Source: an uncultured Prevotella sp. (GTDB lineage Bacteria; Bacteroidota; Bacteroidia; Bacteroidales; Bacteroidaceae). From it: 44,456 bases of DNA. Shown in pieces: positions 9,322 to 17,717 of this stretch. Positions within the stretch are counted from its first letter, which is position 1. Each line of letters starts with the position of its first letter. The notes below the pieces were generated by a model, which saw only the letters and a program-made list of their open reading frames with translations, searched no databases and had not been told where the DNA came from. A program made the translations under genes and the position numbers. The stretch covers positions 1 to 44,456 of the forward strand of contig CAJOGK010000046.1 in the NCBI GenBank assembly GCA_905234145.1. Reading direction: 5' to 3'.

Positions 9322-10032
9322 ATGTCAAATAACTACTTCGAATTTAAGCAATTCACGGTAAAACAGGACCGTTGTGGTATGAAGGTAGGAACCGACGGTA
9401 CACTGCTTGGTGCATGGGCTTTTGCACCAGCAAAAAGGTGTCGTATACTGGATATAGGAACGGGTACAGGACTTATCGCTTTGATGATGGCACAACGCTA
9501 TCCTGAAGCACAGATTGTGGGTATTGATATCGACGAGGCAGCTGTTATTCAGGCTACTGAAAATGTTTCGGTATCGCCATTTGCAGACAGAATTACGATT
9601 CTTCAGCAGGATGTAGCAATCTACGAGCCAGAAGAACAATTTGACGCCATTGTGAGCAATCCTCCATATTTTGTGGATGCACTGACGTGTCCTAATGAGC
9701 AACGTAGTGTTGCCAGACATACAGTATCGCTAACTTATGGAACACTCATCAGAAGTGTATATAGACTGTTAAAAAACGATGGCTATTTTTCAGTGGTTAT
9801 TCCTACGGAATCTCGCTCAAAACTAGAGGCTTGCGCTCGATTGGAAGGCTTCTTTGTAAGTAAAGTTTGTTGCATAAGAACGACTCCTAAGAAACCATCA
9901 AAGCGACAGTTGATTGAATTTATAAAAACACCTGTAAAAGAATTTGTTACAAGTGATAAAATTATAGAAAATTTTCCAAATGTAAGGAGTGAATGGTATC
10001 AAGAATTAACAAATGATTTTTATATAAGATGA
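9322..10032 (+). CDS. trmN6: tRNA1(Val) (adenine-37-N6)-methyltransferase-like protein (TrmN6/YfiC family)
   Basis: This 236-aa Rossmann-fold methyltransferase has the SAM-binding motif LDIGTGTG (43-50), an acidic ribose-binding residue in VGIDID (66-71), and the amino-methyltransferase motif NPPYF (113-117). The N-terminal FEFKQFTVKQDRCGMKVGTDG is characteristic of YfiC/TrmN6, which methylates A37 of tRNA-Val. The substrate is inferred from family resemblance. The stop overlaps the next gene by 4 nt (ATGA). Its promoter lies almost on the start codon, predicting a near-leaderless mRNA. Confidence 0.85.
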   Translation: MSNNYFEFKQFTVKQDRCGMKVGTDGTLLGAWAFAPAKRCRILDIGTGTGLIALMMAQRYPEAQIVGIDIDEAAVIQATENVSVSPFADRITILQQDVAIYEPEEQFDAIVSNPPYFVDALTCPNEQRSVARHTVSLTYGTLIRSVYRLLKNDGYFSVVIPTESRSKLEACARLEGFFVSKVCCIRTTPKKPSKRQLIEFIKTPVKEFVTSDKIIENFPNVRSEWYQELTNDFYIR

Positions 10033-10796
10033 AGGTTACAATTATACAACTGGATATAGAGTGGGGCGATCCTCAAAAAAACATAGATCGCACAGAAAAA
10101 CTGATGCAGGAAGCGGCAGGTAGCGATCTCTATGTATTGCCGGAAATGTGGAGTACAGGCTTTGCTACAGAACCTCATGGCATTGCCAAAAACGAGACAG
10201 ACAGTATCGCCCTGAAATGGATGATAACCAAAGCTAGAGAATTGAAATGTGCTATCAGCGGTAGTCTGGCTATCAAAACAGCGCAAGGAACCTATAAAAA
10301 TCGCCATTATTTTGTGAATGGCAAGAATGAGAGCTTTTCATATTATGATAAACACCATTTATTCAGATATGGGCATGAAGACCAGTATTATGAACCAGGA
10401 ACCGAACATACAATCGTAGAATATGAAGGAATAAGATTTCTGCTGCTTACGTGCTATGACTTGCGTTTTCCTGTTTGGAGCCGTTATGCTGATGCATTAC
10501 AATACGACGCTATCATTGCTGTGGCTAATTGGCCTGAAAGCAGACAAAACGCCTGGCAGATTCTGACACGAGCCAGAGCCATTGAGAATCAAGCATATAT
10601 GATAGCTTGTAATCGTGTTGGTGATGATGAATATTCTCATTATTATGGAGAGAGCGCAATTATCAGTGCCATTGGTGAAACGTTGGCCAGTTGTAAAGCC
10701 AACGAAGAATCTACTGCTTCATATTTGCTGAATTTGGAAGACATCAATCATAAACGCTCAAAATTCAGAGTTTTGGACGATCGCGATATATTATGA
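10029..10796 (+). CDS. Nitrilase-superfamily amidase (omega-amidase YafV-like)
   Basis: A 255-aa carbon-nitrogen hydrolase with the Glu-Lys-Cys catalytic triad at Glu39 (PEMW), Lys108 (YYDKHHLF) and Cys142 (LTCYDLRFP). PEMWSTGF and DLRFPVWSR resemble omega-amidases of the YafV/Nit2 type, which hydrolyse alpha-ketoglutaramate and ketosuccinamate. The substrate assignment is by resemblance only. It is translationally coupled to the methyltransferase and is the last gene of the pair. No plus-strand terminator with a good T-run follows, but the opposing DUF3127 terminator lies ~70 nt on. Confidence 0.85.
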   Translation: MKVTIIQLDIEWGDPQKNIDRTEKLMQEAAGSDLYVLPEMWSTGFATEPHGIAKNETDSIALKWMITKARELKCAISGSLAIKTAQGTYKNRHYFVNGKNESFSYYDKHHLFRYGHEDQYYEPGTEHTIVEYEGIRFLLLTCYDLRFPVWSRYADALQYDAIIAVANWPESRQNAWQILTRARAIENQAYMIACNRVGDDEYSHYYGESAIISAIGETLASCKANEESTASYLLNLEDINHKRSKFRVLDDRDIL

Positions 10797-10866
10797 TGCA
10801 TCTTTATGGGAATCATCATTATGATAAATAGACAAAATACTACACCTCTACTATATTTAATATCAC

Positions 10867-10896
10867 AAAAAAAAGCCCTCAAATGATTGAAGGCTT
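10867..10896 (-). terminator. Intrinsic terminator of the DUF3127 gene
   Basis: A 10-bp stem (10873-10882 with 10887-10896, 4-nt loop) is fully paired as RNA on the minus strand through one G-U pair, whereas the plus-strand RNA has a C-A mismatch. On the minus strand it is followed by eight T. It begins 24 nt past the gene stop. Confidence 0.85.
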
Positions 10897-10919
10897 CAAA
10901 ATTCTAAAAAATGAGAAAT

Positions 10920-11318
10920 TTAGAATGGCAGATCGTCAGCAGAGCCACCCTCTGATACAGGAGCAGTTTCTGGTGCAGGGAATGGTGATGTTGCACCATC
11001 TGCTGGTGGGAATGGTGTAGCTTGAGGAGCTGCTTGCTGTGGCATCTGACCACGTATCACATTATATGCTCTAATATCATTATACCAACGTCCCTGATAC
11101 TCACGAGCATCAATGTCGAACTGAATTGTAAGGTCGTCTCCATTCTGGATATTGAACTGTTTGATACGATCCTCACCAAAGATATTAAACACACAACGCT
11201 TTGGGTACTGACCAGGTACTTCAATGACGTACTCTTGGGTCATCCAAGCATTTCCAGTACGGGCTGAAACACCGCTTCTGGGTTCCATAACGGCAATAAT
11301 TCTTCCTGTTAATTCCAT
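10920..11318 (-). CDS. DUF3127 family protein, OB-fold-like, with SSB-type C-terminal tip
   Basis: A 132-aa protein. Residues 1-90 match the DUF3127 pattern (ELTGRIIAV at the start, EYVIEVPGQYPKRCVFNIFG and FDIDAREYQGRWYNDIRAY later), a small family largely found in Bacteroidota. Residues 91-125 form a low-complexity Pro/Gln/Ala-rich linker, and the end is the acidic ADDLPF. This layout is that of single-stranded DNA-binding protein (beta domain, flexible linker, DDxPF tip that recruits partners). It lies divergently from dnaN, so a role in DNA maintenance is an inference. I start at ATG 11318 rather than the GTG one codon upstream. Confidence 0.85.
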   Translation of the reverse strand: MELTGRIIAVMEPRSGVSARTGNAWMTQEYVIEVPGQYPKRCVFNIFGEDRIKQFNIQNGDDLTIQFDIDAREYQGRWYNDIRAYNVIRGQMPQQAAPQATPFPPADGATSPFPAPETAPVSEGGSADDLPF

Positions 11319-11395
11319 CACTTAATTGTTTTTATTTGTTGATTTTTTCGTTTTCACGTCGCGAAATTACTAAAGCACAATTTTTTGCCGAATAT

Positions 11396-11427
11396 TTTGT
11401 TCATTACAACGTTTTTTTGTAATTTTG
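11396..11427 (+). promoter_or_regulatory. Promoter of the dnaN operon
   Basis: TTTG at 11396-11399, a 20-nt spacer, then TAATTTTG at 11420-11427. The predicted start near 11433 gives a leader of about 40 nt before the dnaN ATG. For the divergent DUF3127 gene only a poor box (TAATTTCG, minus, 11362-11369) is visible. Confidence 0.75.
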
Positions 11428-11474
11428 TACTCAATTATATAATATGTATTCAAGAATAAAATAACTATAAAACT

Positions 11475-12599
11475 ATGCGATTTACATTATCAAGCACCGC
11501 TCTGAGCTCAAAGCTCTCTGCTCTCTCAAAAGTGATTAACAGCAAGAACGCCCTGCCTATTCTGGGTGATTTCGTGTTTGAAATCAAAGACAACATCCTG
11601 TATCTGACTGCTTCAGACAGCGAGAATGTGATGAAGTCACAACTCGATCTGACAGAAAGCGATGGCTATTGCAAATTTGCCATATCCAACAATTTCCTGT
11701 TGGAAGCTGTCAAGGGCTTCTCTGAGCAGCCCATCACATTCGATGTGAATCAGGAACAGAATATCGTGAAGATCTCATATCAGAACGGTTTGTTCAGTCT
11801 GCCTATTGAGAATGCCGATGAGTTCCCCATGGCTCAACCTATCAATGAATTTGCGAACACTATTACTATCCCTAATGCTTTACTGGCAGAGAACATCTCG
11901 CGCACTATCTTTGCTACCGCTCAGGATGAGCTTCGCCCGGTAATGAATGGTATTTATTTCGACGTAAATCCTGACTGTTTGGCAATTGTTGCCAGCGATG
12001 GTCATAAGTTGGTACGTAATAAGATATTTACCATTACAAGCGATCAGCCTGCATCGTTCATTCTGCCTAAGAAGCCCGCTAACCTACTGAAGAATCTTCT
12101 TGGTAAAGATGGTGGTGATGTGGTGATTCGTTTCGATGAGCGCAATGCTGAGATTAATTATGGTGATGGTACTCTGCAGTGCCGCCTGATTGAGGGAAGA
12201 TTCCCCAACTATAATTCTGTTATCCCACAGAGCAATCCAAATGAAATCCGCGTAGACCGTTTGCAGCTCTTATCTGCTCTGCGTCGTGTTCAGCCGTTCT
12301 CAAATGACTCAAGTAATCTGATTCGTTTCCGTGTAGATGGCTCTACCCTACAGCTTGATGCTGAGGATTATGACTTCTCAAAGACTGCTACCGAGCGCAT
12401 GACATGTGAATATAATGGTAATACCATGAGTATTGGTTTCAAGGGTTCTGCATTTATTGAGATACTGAGCAATTTCGATTGTTCTGATGTACTGATTAGA
12501 TTGGCAGATCCTAGCCGTGCAGGTATTGTACTGCCATCAGAGCAGCCTGAGAATCAGGATGTTTTGATGCTGATGATGCCAATGCTTATCAATTCTTAG
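11475..12599 (+). CDS. dnaN: DNA polymerase III beta subunit (sliding clamp)
   Basis: A 374-aa protein with the normal length and three-domain pattern of bacterial beta clamps. Recognisable stretches are the N-terminal RFTLSSTALSSKLSALSKVI and INSKNALPILGDF, the middle RPVMNGIYFD and SDGHKLV, and the C-terminal end VLMLMMPMLINS. The ring tethers DNA polymerases, repair proteins and ligase to DNA. It heads a plus-strand operon with the exonuclease 14 nt downstream, and has a good promoter. Confidence 0.96.
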   Translation: MRFTLSSTALSSKLSALSKVINSKNALPILGDFVFEIKDNILYLTASDSENVMKSQLDLTESDGYCKFAISNNFLLEAVKGFSEQPITFDVNQEQNIVKISYQNGLFSLPIENADEFPMAQPINEFANTITIPNALLAENISRTIFATAQDELRPVMNGIYFDVNPDCLAIVASDGHKLVRNKIFTITSDQPASFILPKKPANLLKNLLGKDGGDVVIRFDERNAEINYGDGTLQCRLIEGRFPNYNSVIPQSNPNEIRVDRLQLLSALRRVQPFSNDSSNLIRFRVDGSTLQLDAEDYDFSKTATERMTCEYNGNTMSIGFKGSAFIEILSNFDCSDVLIRLADPSRAGIVLPSEQPENQDVLMLMMPMLINS

Positions 12600-12613
12600 A
12601 TCAGTAGATAAAA

Positions 12614-13432
12614 ATGAAGCTGAATCTAACAAAGCCATTGGTCATTTTCGACCTGGAAACGACAGGTCTTGACTTAGTTAAAGACCGTATCATTCAGATA
12701 TCATATATTAAGGTATGTCCTAATGGAGAGGAGATTCGGGGTAATGAAATCATTAACCCCGAAATTCCTATTCCACCATTTATCACCCAGCTTACAGGCA
12801 TCTCAAACGATGACGTGAAAGGCAAACCTACCTTTAAGCAAATAGCATCCAATTTGAATCAATTGTTTACGGGTTGTGATTTCTGTGGCTTTAATTCAAA
12901 CCATTTTGATATTCCATTGCTTGCTGAAGAATTTTTGCGAGCTGGTATTGATTTCGACTTCTCGAAATGTAGACTGATAGATGCTTGTACTATTTTCAAG
13001 AAGATGGAGCGTCGCAATCTGGCAGCTGCCTACAAATTCTATTGTGGACACAAAATGGAGGAAGACTTTGAGGCGCATCGTGCAGATCAGGACACAGAAG
13101 CCACCTATCGTGTGCTGATGGGCGAATTGGATAAGTATGCACCAGGTGCCAACGAGGATGAAGAGAAAGTGCTGGAAAACGATATGGATAAATTGGCGGA
13201 ATTCTCAAGAACCAATAATAACGTGGACTTTGCAGGTCGTATTATCTGGAGCGAGGTGAATGAGAAAATGACTGAAGTATTCAACTTTGGAAAATATAAA
13301 GGTCAGCCTGTAGCGGATGTGCTACGTATTGATCCTGGCTATTATAGTTGGATTCTTTCTGGCGATTTCACCTATAACACCAAACAGGTACTGACGCGTA
13401 TACGTCTACGCGAAGCAAAATTGAACGGATGA
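12614..13432 (+). CDS. DnaQ-like 3'-5' exonuclease with ExoX-type C-terminal domain
   Basis: A 272-aa DEDDh exonuclease. The acidic residues are Asp13 and Glu15 (FDLETTG), Asp99 (NSNHFDIPLL), His155 and Asp160 (EAHRADQD). A second domain from ~222 (FNFGKYKGQPVADVL, then DPGYYSWILSGDF) resembles the small C-terminal domain common in Bacteroidota ExoX-like exonucleases. It may act as the proofreading epsilon subunit or as a repair exonuclease. Proximity to dnaN suits either. Its stop overlaps the next start by 4 nt (ATGA). Confidence 0.9.
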   Translation: MKLNLTKPLVIFDLETTGLDLVKDRIIQISYIKVCPNGEEIRGNEIINPEIPIPPFITQLTGISNDDVKGKPTFKQIASNLNQLFTGCDFCGFNSNHFDIPLLAEEFLRAGIDFDFSKCRLIDACTIFKKMERRNLAAAYKFYCGHKMEEDFEAHRADQDTEATYRVLMGELDKYAPGANEDEEKVLENDMDKLAEFSRTNNNVDFAGRIIWSEVNEKMTEVFNFGKYKGQPVADVLRIDPGYYSWILSGDFTYNTKQVLTRIRLREAKLNG

Positions 13433-14331
13433 GATATCTGACTCTACTTTTCACTTTCTATTTTTCACTTCTCACTTCATCGGCTCAGGAGTTGCAGATG
13501 AAAGTGAACATCAACCATAGTCAGATACAAGGTACGGATGTGAGCGTCTTCGAAAATCTGCAGCAGACCATCGAGCAGTTTGTAAACGACAGGCAATGGA
13601 CAGAACTTCAGTTCCAGAAAAATGAAAAGATACAATGCAGTCTGAATATTACTGTCAATAAGTATGTGCGCGAGGATAACCGTTTTGAGTGTACGGCTTT
13701 GATACAGGCCAATCGTCCTGTGTATAATTCTGCGTATACTTCCACCTTATATAATAATAGAGACGCCAGTTTTGATTTTGTATATCAACAATTCGATCAG
13801 TTGAATTACACTGATGAGCATATTGTTTACCAGTTGACTGCCCTACTCGCCTACTACGCTTATCTCATCATCGGACTTGATCTTGACAGCTTTTCTCCGA
13901 TGGGTGGTACAGATATCCTTGAGCGGTGTATGTATCTGGTGAATAATACGCAGAATCTGGGTTTTTCTGGTTGGAAGGCGTTTGAAGATACCCGTAATCG
14001 CTATGCAATAATCAACGATTATCTTGACGAAGCAATGAAACCATTACGCCAGTTGCAATACGATTACTATCGTAAGGGATTGGATGAAATGGCTAATAAT
14101 GCTGAACGTGGAAGAACAGAAATATCGAGTGCCCTTGAAAATGATTTGAAGAAGGCACACGACAATAAGCCACTGAGTCTGCTTCCTCAAATTTGGACAG
14201 ATTATAAGCGCGATGAATTGATGAGTATCTATAAAGGAAAAGGAACGCAGAAAGAGAAAGAACAAATCTATAAACTGCTGATGGAAATCAACGCATCGCA
14301 GAGTAATTCATGGGACACAATCAAACAATAG
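13429..14331 (+). CDS. DUF4835 family exported protein (PorD-like)
   Basis: A 300-aa protein with an N-terminal signal peptide cut near SSAQ/E (residue ~19-20). The mature part has the features of DUF4835: NDRQWTELQF, NCSLNI-like strands, RPVYNSAYTSTLYNNRD, and DSFSPMGGTDILE. The family is, as I recall, also named PorD in connection with the type IX secretion system, and it commonly precedes recN in Bacteroidota. The mechanistic role is unknown. The signal peptide coding region is made of a degenerate heptanucleotide array. It starts inside the exonuclease stop and is 1 nt from recN. Confidence 0.82.
   Translation: MRYLTLLFTFYFSLLTSSAQELQMKVNINHSQIQGTDVSVFENLQQTIEQFVNDRQWTELQFQKNEKIQCSLNITVNKYVREDNRFECTALIQANRPVYNSAYTSTLYNNRDASFDFVYQQFDQLNYTDEHIVYQLTALLAYYAYLIIGLDLDSFSPMGGTDILERCMYLVNNTQNLGFSGWKAFEDTRNRYAIINDYLDEAMKPLRQLQYDYYRKGLDEMANNAERGRTEISSALENDLKKAHDNKPLSLLPQIWTDYKRDELMSIYKGKGTQKEKEQIYKLLMEINASQSNSWDTIKQ
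13448..13475 (+). repeat. Degenerate heptanucleotide array, unit TTTTCAC, four units
   Basis: Four consecutive 7-nt units start at 13448, 13455, 13462 and 13469. Units 1 and 3 are exactly TTTTCAC, unit 4 is TTCTCAC and unit 2 is diverged. The array is translated as the hydrophobic core of the DUF4835 signal peptide and begins 16 nt after the preceding stop. Confidence 0.65.
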
Positions 14332-14332
14332 T

Positions 14333-15994
14333 ATGCTGAAACATTTATATATCAAGAACTTTACACTGATTGACGAACTGGACATTGCATTTAATCCAGG
14401 GTTCTCTGTCATCACTGGAGAAACTGGTGCTGGTAAGAGCATCATCCTTGGTGCTATTGCATTACTTTTAGGTCAGCGTGCCGACTCAAAGACGATTAAG
14501 CAAGGTGCAGAGAAATGTGTAATGGAAGCAGAATTCGACCTCTCAAAATACAGCATGGAGGATTTTTTCACAGAGAATGATATCGAGTTTGATCAAACTG
14601 AGTGTATCATTCGACGTGAATTGACAGCTACTGGTAAAAGTCGCGCCTTTATCAATGACACGCCCGTACAGCTATCAATGTTGAAAGAACTTGGTGAACG
14701 GTTGGTAGATGTACATTCTCAACATCAGAATCTTTTGCTAAACAAGCAGGATTTCCAACTTAGTGTAGTCGATATTCTGGCAGATGACAGTAAAGAACTA
14801 AGTCAGTATCAGTCTACATTCGCTCAATATCATGCCACACAGAAAGAGTTAGCTACTTTGGAAGAAGAGATTGAACGCAATCGTCAGAATAGTGACTTCC
14901 TAAAATTCCAATTCGATGAACTTACCAATGCCCATCTGGCAGAAGGCGAACAGGAAGCACTTGAGCAAAAGAGCGAGACAATGACGCATGCTGAAGATAT
15001 AAAGAGTGCCCTTTACGATGTCGATAATGCTCTGAGTGCAGAAGGTACAGGTGTGGTACAGTCGCTCCGTAATGCCCTCTCAGCACTAAAAGGTATTGAG
15101 AATGTATTTCCTGATGCCAAAGAATTGGCAGAACGCATTGACAGCAGCTATATCGAATTGAAAGATCTGGCTCAGGAAATTAGTCATCAGATGGAAAACA
15201 TCGACTTTGATCCTGCAGAATTAGATACGATCAATAATCGACTCGACAAGATTTACGATCTCGAAAAGAAATATCGTGTAGAGACTGTAGAAGATCTTAT
15301 CGAAAAGCGAGAATTACTCCATCATCAGATTAACAATATTGAGAACAGCGATGAAGCATTGTCTGAGCTTCAGCAAAAACTAGAGAGGCTGAAGGTTCAA
15401 GCACAAAAAGAAGCAGATGCCTTGACGAAACTTCGAAAGAAATCTGCTAGTCAAATCGAAAAAGAGATGCTAACCCGCTTGATGCCATTGGGAATGCCCA
15501 ACGTGAGATTCAGCATCCAAATAGAAAAAGAATCGCTTAATCATAGTGGACAAGATAAAGTATCGTTCTTATTTAGTGCCAATACTTCTACCCCACTCCA
15601 ACCTGTTAGTCAGGTAGCATCTGGTGGAGAAATTGCCCGAGTCATGCTTTCGCTGAAAGCGATGATAAGTGGTGCTGTAAAATTACCTACCATTATCTTC
15701 GATGAGATAGATACAGGTGTAAGTGGTAAGATAGCAGAGAAAATGGCTCAGATTATGCAGGAAATGGGAGCGCATGAGCGCCAAGTGATTAGTATAACCC
15801 ATTTACCACAGATTGCCGCCCTCGGTTCTACACACTACAAGGTTGAAAAAGAAGAAACAGCTAAGGGCACCACAAGTTGTATGCGCCAGCTGTCTTCTGA
15901 TGAACGTGTTACTGAGATTGCCCAAATGCTTAGCGGAAGCGATATAACCAATGCCGCTATACAGAATGCAAAAGAATTACTTAAACTTAAATAA
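14333..15994 (+). CDS. recN: DNA repair protein RecN
   Basis: A 553-aa SMC-like ATPase for double-strand-break repair. Walker A GETGAGKS is at 29-36, early in the N-terminal head. The middle ~150-370 is a heptad-rich coiled coil (for example LEEEIERNRQ and EALSELQQKLERLKVQ). The C-terminal head has the ABC signature VASGGEIARVMLSLK and Walker B IIFDEIDTGVSGKIA, typical of RecN, followed by ITHLPQIAALG. Length is normal. It overlaps the next start by one base (TAATG), continuing the dnaN operon. Confidence 0.95.
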   Translation: MLKHLYIKNFTLIDELDIAFNPGFSVITGETGAGKSIILGAIALLLGQRADSKTIKQGAEKCVMEAEFDLSKYSMEDFFTENDIEFDQTECIIRRELTATGKSRAFINDTPVQLSMLKELGERLVDVHSQHQNLLLNKQDFQLSVVDILADDSKELSQYQSTFAQYHATQKELATLEEEIERNRQNSDFLKFQFDELTNAHLAEGEQEALEQKSETMTHAEDIKSALYDVDNALSAEGTGVVQSLRNALSALKGIENVFPDAKELAERIDSSYIELKDLAQEISHQMENIDFDPAELDTINNRLDKIYDLEKKYRVETVEDLIEKRELLHHQINNIENSDEALSELQQKLERLKVQAQKEADALTKLRKKSASQIEKEMLTRLMPLGMPNVRFSIQIEKESLNHSGQDKVSFLFSANTSTPLQPVSQVASGGEIARVMLSLKAMISGAVKLPTIIFDEIDTGVSGKIAEKMAQIMQEMGAHERQVISITHLPQIAALGSTHYKVEKEETAKGTTSCMRQLSSDERVTEIAQMLSGSDITNAAIQNAKELLKLK

Positions 15995-17661
15995 TGATGA
16001 AACGTTTTTTATTGATATTAGTCGCATTTCAATTTGCTCTGGCCACTTCATTTGCCCAGCCATCTTGGGTTAAGAAGGCCACAAAATCGGTATTTACTTT
16101 GAAGACATTCGATGCTAATGGATCGCTCATTGCCAGTAGTAACGGATTCTTTACAGGAACTAATGGTGAGGCAGTGAGCAATTACACACCATTCAAAGGT
16201 GCATCGCGAGCATTAATTATCGATGCCCAAGGTAAGGAAATGCAGGTCGTAAGTATTATCGGTGTTAACGATATGTATGATGTTGTGAAATTCCGTGTTG
16301 CTGGTAATACACAGCCATTGGTCCTTTGCAAATCGATTGCACCTGTAGGTAGTAATACATGGCTTCTACCCTATCATGAGATAAAAAATCTGAAAAATGG
16401 TGCCATTCGTAAAGCCGAGACTTTCCAAAATGATTATGCCTACTATACAGTAGCCATGAATATGCCGGAAACTGCTGTTAGTTGTCCACTCCTGAATGAT
16501 GCTGGCGAAGTAATCGGACTTATGCAACAACCTGCTACATCGCAAGACACTTTAAGTTATGCTGTCAGTGCCGTATTTGCTGATTCTCTGAAAATTACTG
16601 GCTTTGGCATGAATGAAGCATCGCTCCAACTTACGCAAATAAAGAAAGAATTGCCCGACGATATTAAGGATGCTACATTGGTACTTTATCTGGCAAGTAG
16701 CCAGCAGGATTCCTTAACATACGCCACATTTGTGAATGATTTTATCCAGAAGTTTCCACAGGCTCCTGATGGCTATACATATCGTGCTCAATTAGAATCA
16801 AATGGTGGTGACTTTATTGCTGCTGATAATGATATGAAGAAGGCCTTGCAATTAGCAGAGAAAAAAGATGAAGCCCACTTCTCGTTTGCGCGACTAATCT
16901 ACAATAAAGAAATCTATCAGAGTGCACAACCATTTGAGGGTTGGAATTTAGACAAGGCGCTTTCTGAGGTTCGTGAAGCCATCAAGGAAAAATCTGTATC
17001 TCCTTATCGTCAACTTGAGGCACATATACTTTTTGCTCAGCAGAAATATGATCAAGCATTCGACATCTACAATGAGTTAACTACTTCAGATCTTCGGAGT
17101 GCAGAAGTATTTTATAGTGCTGCCAGATGTAAGGAGTTGCTTAAGGACACCACAACGATGTTAGCACTAATGGATAGCACCATCAATATGTTTTCAAAAC
17201 CATATTTGAAGGAGGCCGCTCCCTATTTATGGGCAAGAGCTAATGCTAGAAGAAATGCTGGAAAATATCGCGATGCAATAAACGATATGAACGAATATGA
17301 AAATCTGATGAAAGCCACTATCGATGATAATTTCTATTATGTGCGTCATCAGACAGAAATTCAAGGTCGTCTATTTCAACAGGCACTCAATGATATTAAT
17401 CGTGCGATTCAAATGAATCCACAAGAAACCTTATATTATGCAGAAAAAGCTTCACTTGAAGTAAGGGTTGGACTCTTTGACGATGCCATTGCTACATCAA
17501 CAGAAAGTATCAGCATCAATCCTGAAGATAGTGATGGATACCTTTTCCTTGGTTTAGCACAGTGTTTGAAAGGAAATAAAAAAGAAGGCATTCCAAACCT
17601 ACAGAAGGCTAAAGACATGGGTAACACCCAAGCTGAAACACTTATAGAGAAATACAAATAA
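15994..17661 (+). CDS. Exported trypsin-fold pseudoprotease with C-terminal TPR repeats
   Basis: A 555-aa secreted protein with a signal peptide (cut about residue 21, SFAQ). Residues ~25-205 follow the trypsin/HtrA fold pattern (SNGFFTGTNGEAVSNYTPF, then PLLNDAGEVIGLM), but the catalytic residues are lost. The His position of the usual TNYHV is Thr65, and the Ser position of GNSGGP is Val162. Only the Asp-like D96 remains. Residues ~225-550 form TPR-type helical pairs (AIQMNPQETLYYAEKASLEV, then SISINPEDSDGYLFLGLAQ). It is probably a periplasmic scaffold. The partner is unknown. Last gene of the dnaN-recN operon, followed by a shared terminator. Confidence 0.8.
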   Translation: MMKRFLLILVAFQFALATSFAQPSWVKKATKSVFTLKTFDANGSLIASSNGFFTGTNGEAVSNYTPFKGASRALIIDAQGKEMQVVSIIGVNDMYDVVKFRVAGNTQPLVLCKSIAPVGSNTWLLPYHEIKNLKNGAIRKAETFQNDYAYYTVAMNMPETAVSCPLLNDAGEVIGLMQQPATSQDTLSYAVSAVFADSLKITGFGMNEASLQLTQIKKELPDDIKDATLVLYLASSQQDSLTYATFVNDFIQKFPQAPDGYTYRAQLESNGGDFIAADNDMKKALQLAEKKDEAHFSFARLIYNKEIYQSAQPFEGWNLDKALSEVREAIKEKSVSPYRQLEAHILFAQQKYDQAFDIYNELTTSDLRSAEVFYSAARCKELLKDTTTMLALMDSTINMFSKPYLKEAAPYLWARANARRNAGKYRDAINDMNEYENLMKATIDDNFYYVRHQTEIQGRLFQQALNDINRAIQMNPQETLYYAEKASLEVRVGLFDDAIATSTESISINPEDSDGYLFLGLAQCLKGNKKEGIPNLQKAKDMGNTQAETLIEKYK

Positions 17662-17665
17662 AAAG

Positions 17666-17697
17666 AATCCGCCTAGCAAATTGAAGTTAGGCGGATT
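17666..17697. terminator. Bidirectional intrinsic terminator
   Basis: A perfect 10-bp stem pairs 17666-17675 with 17688-17697 around a 12-nt loop, with T-rich flanks on both strands. It lies between the convergent TPR gene (ends 17661) and rnfA (ends 17718) and should stop both. Confidence 0.88.
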
Positions 17698-17717
17698 TCT
17701 TTTATGATGCAATCTTC

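Noticed and set aside
10920..11318. Calling the DUF3127 gene ssb
   Set aside because: The linker and DDLPF tip look like SSB, but the core sequence matches DUF3127 rather than the SSB beta domain.
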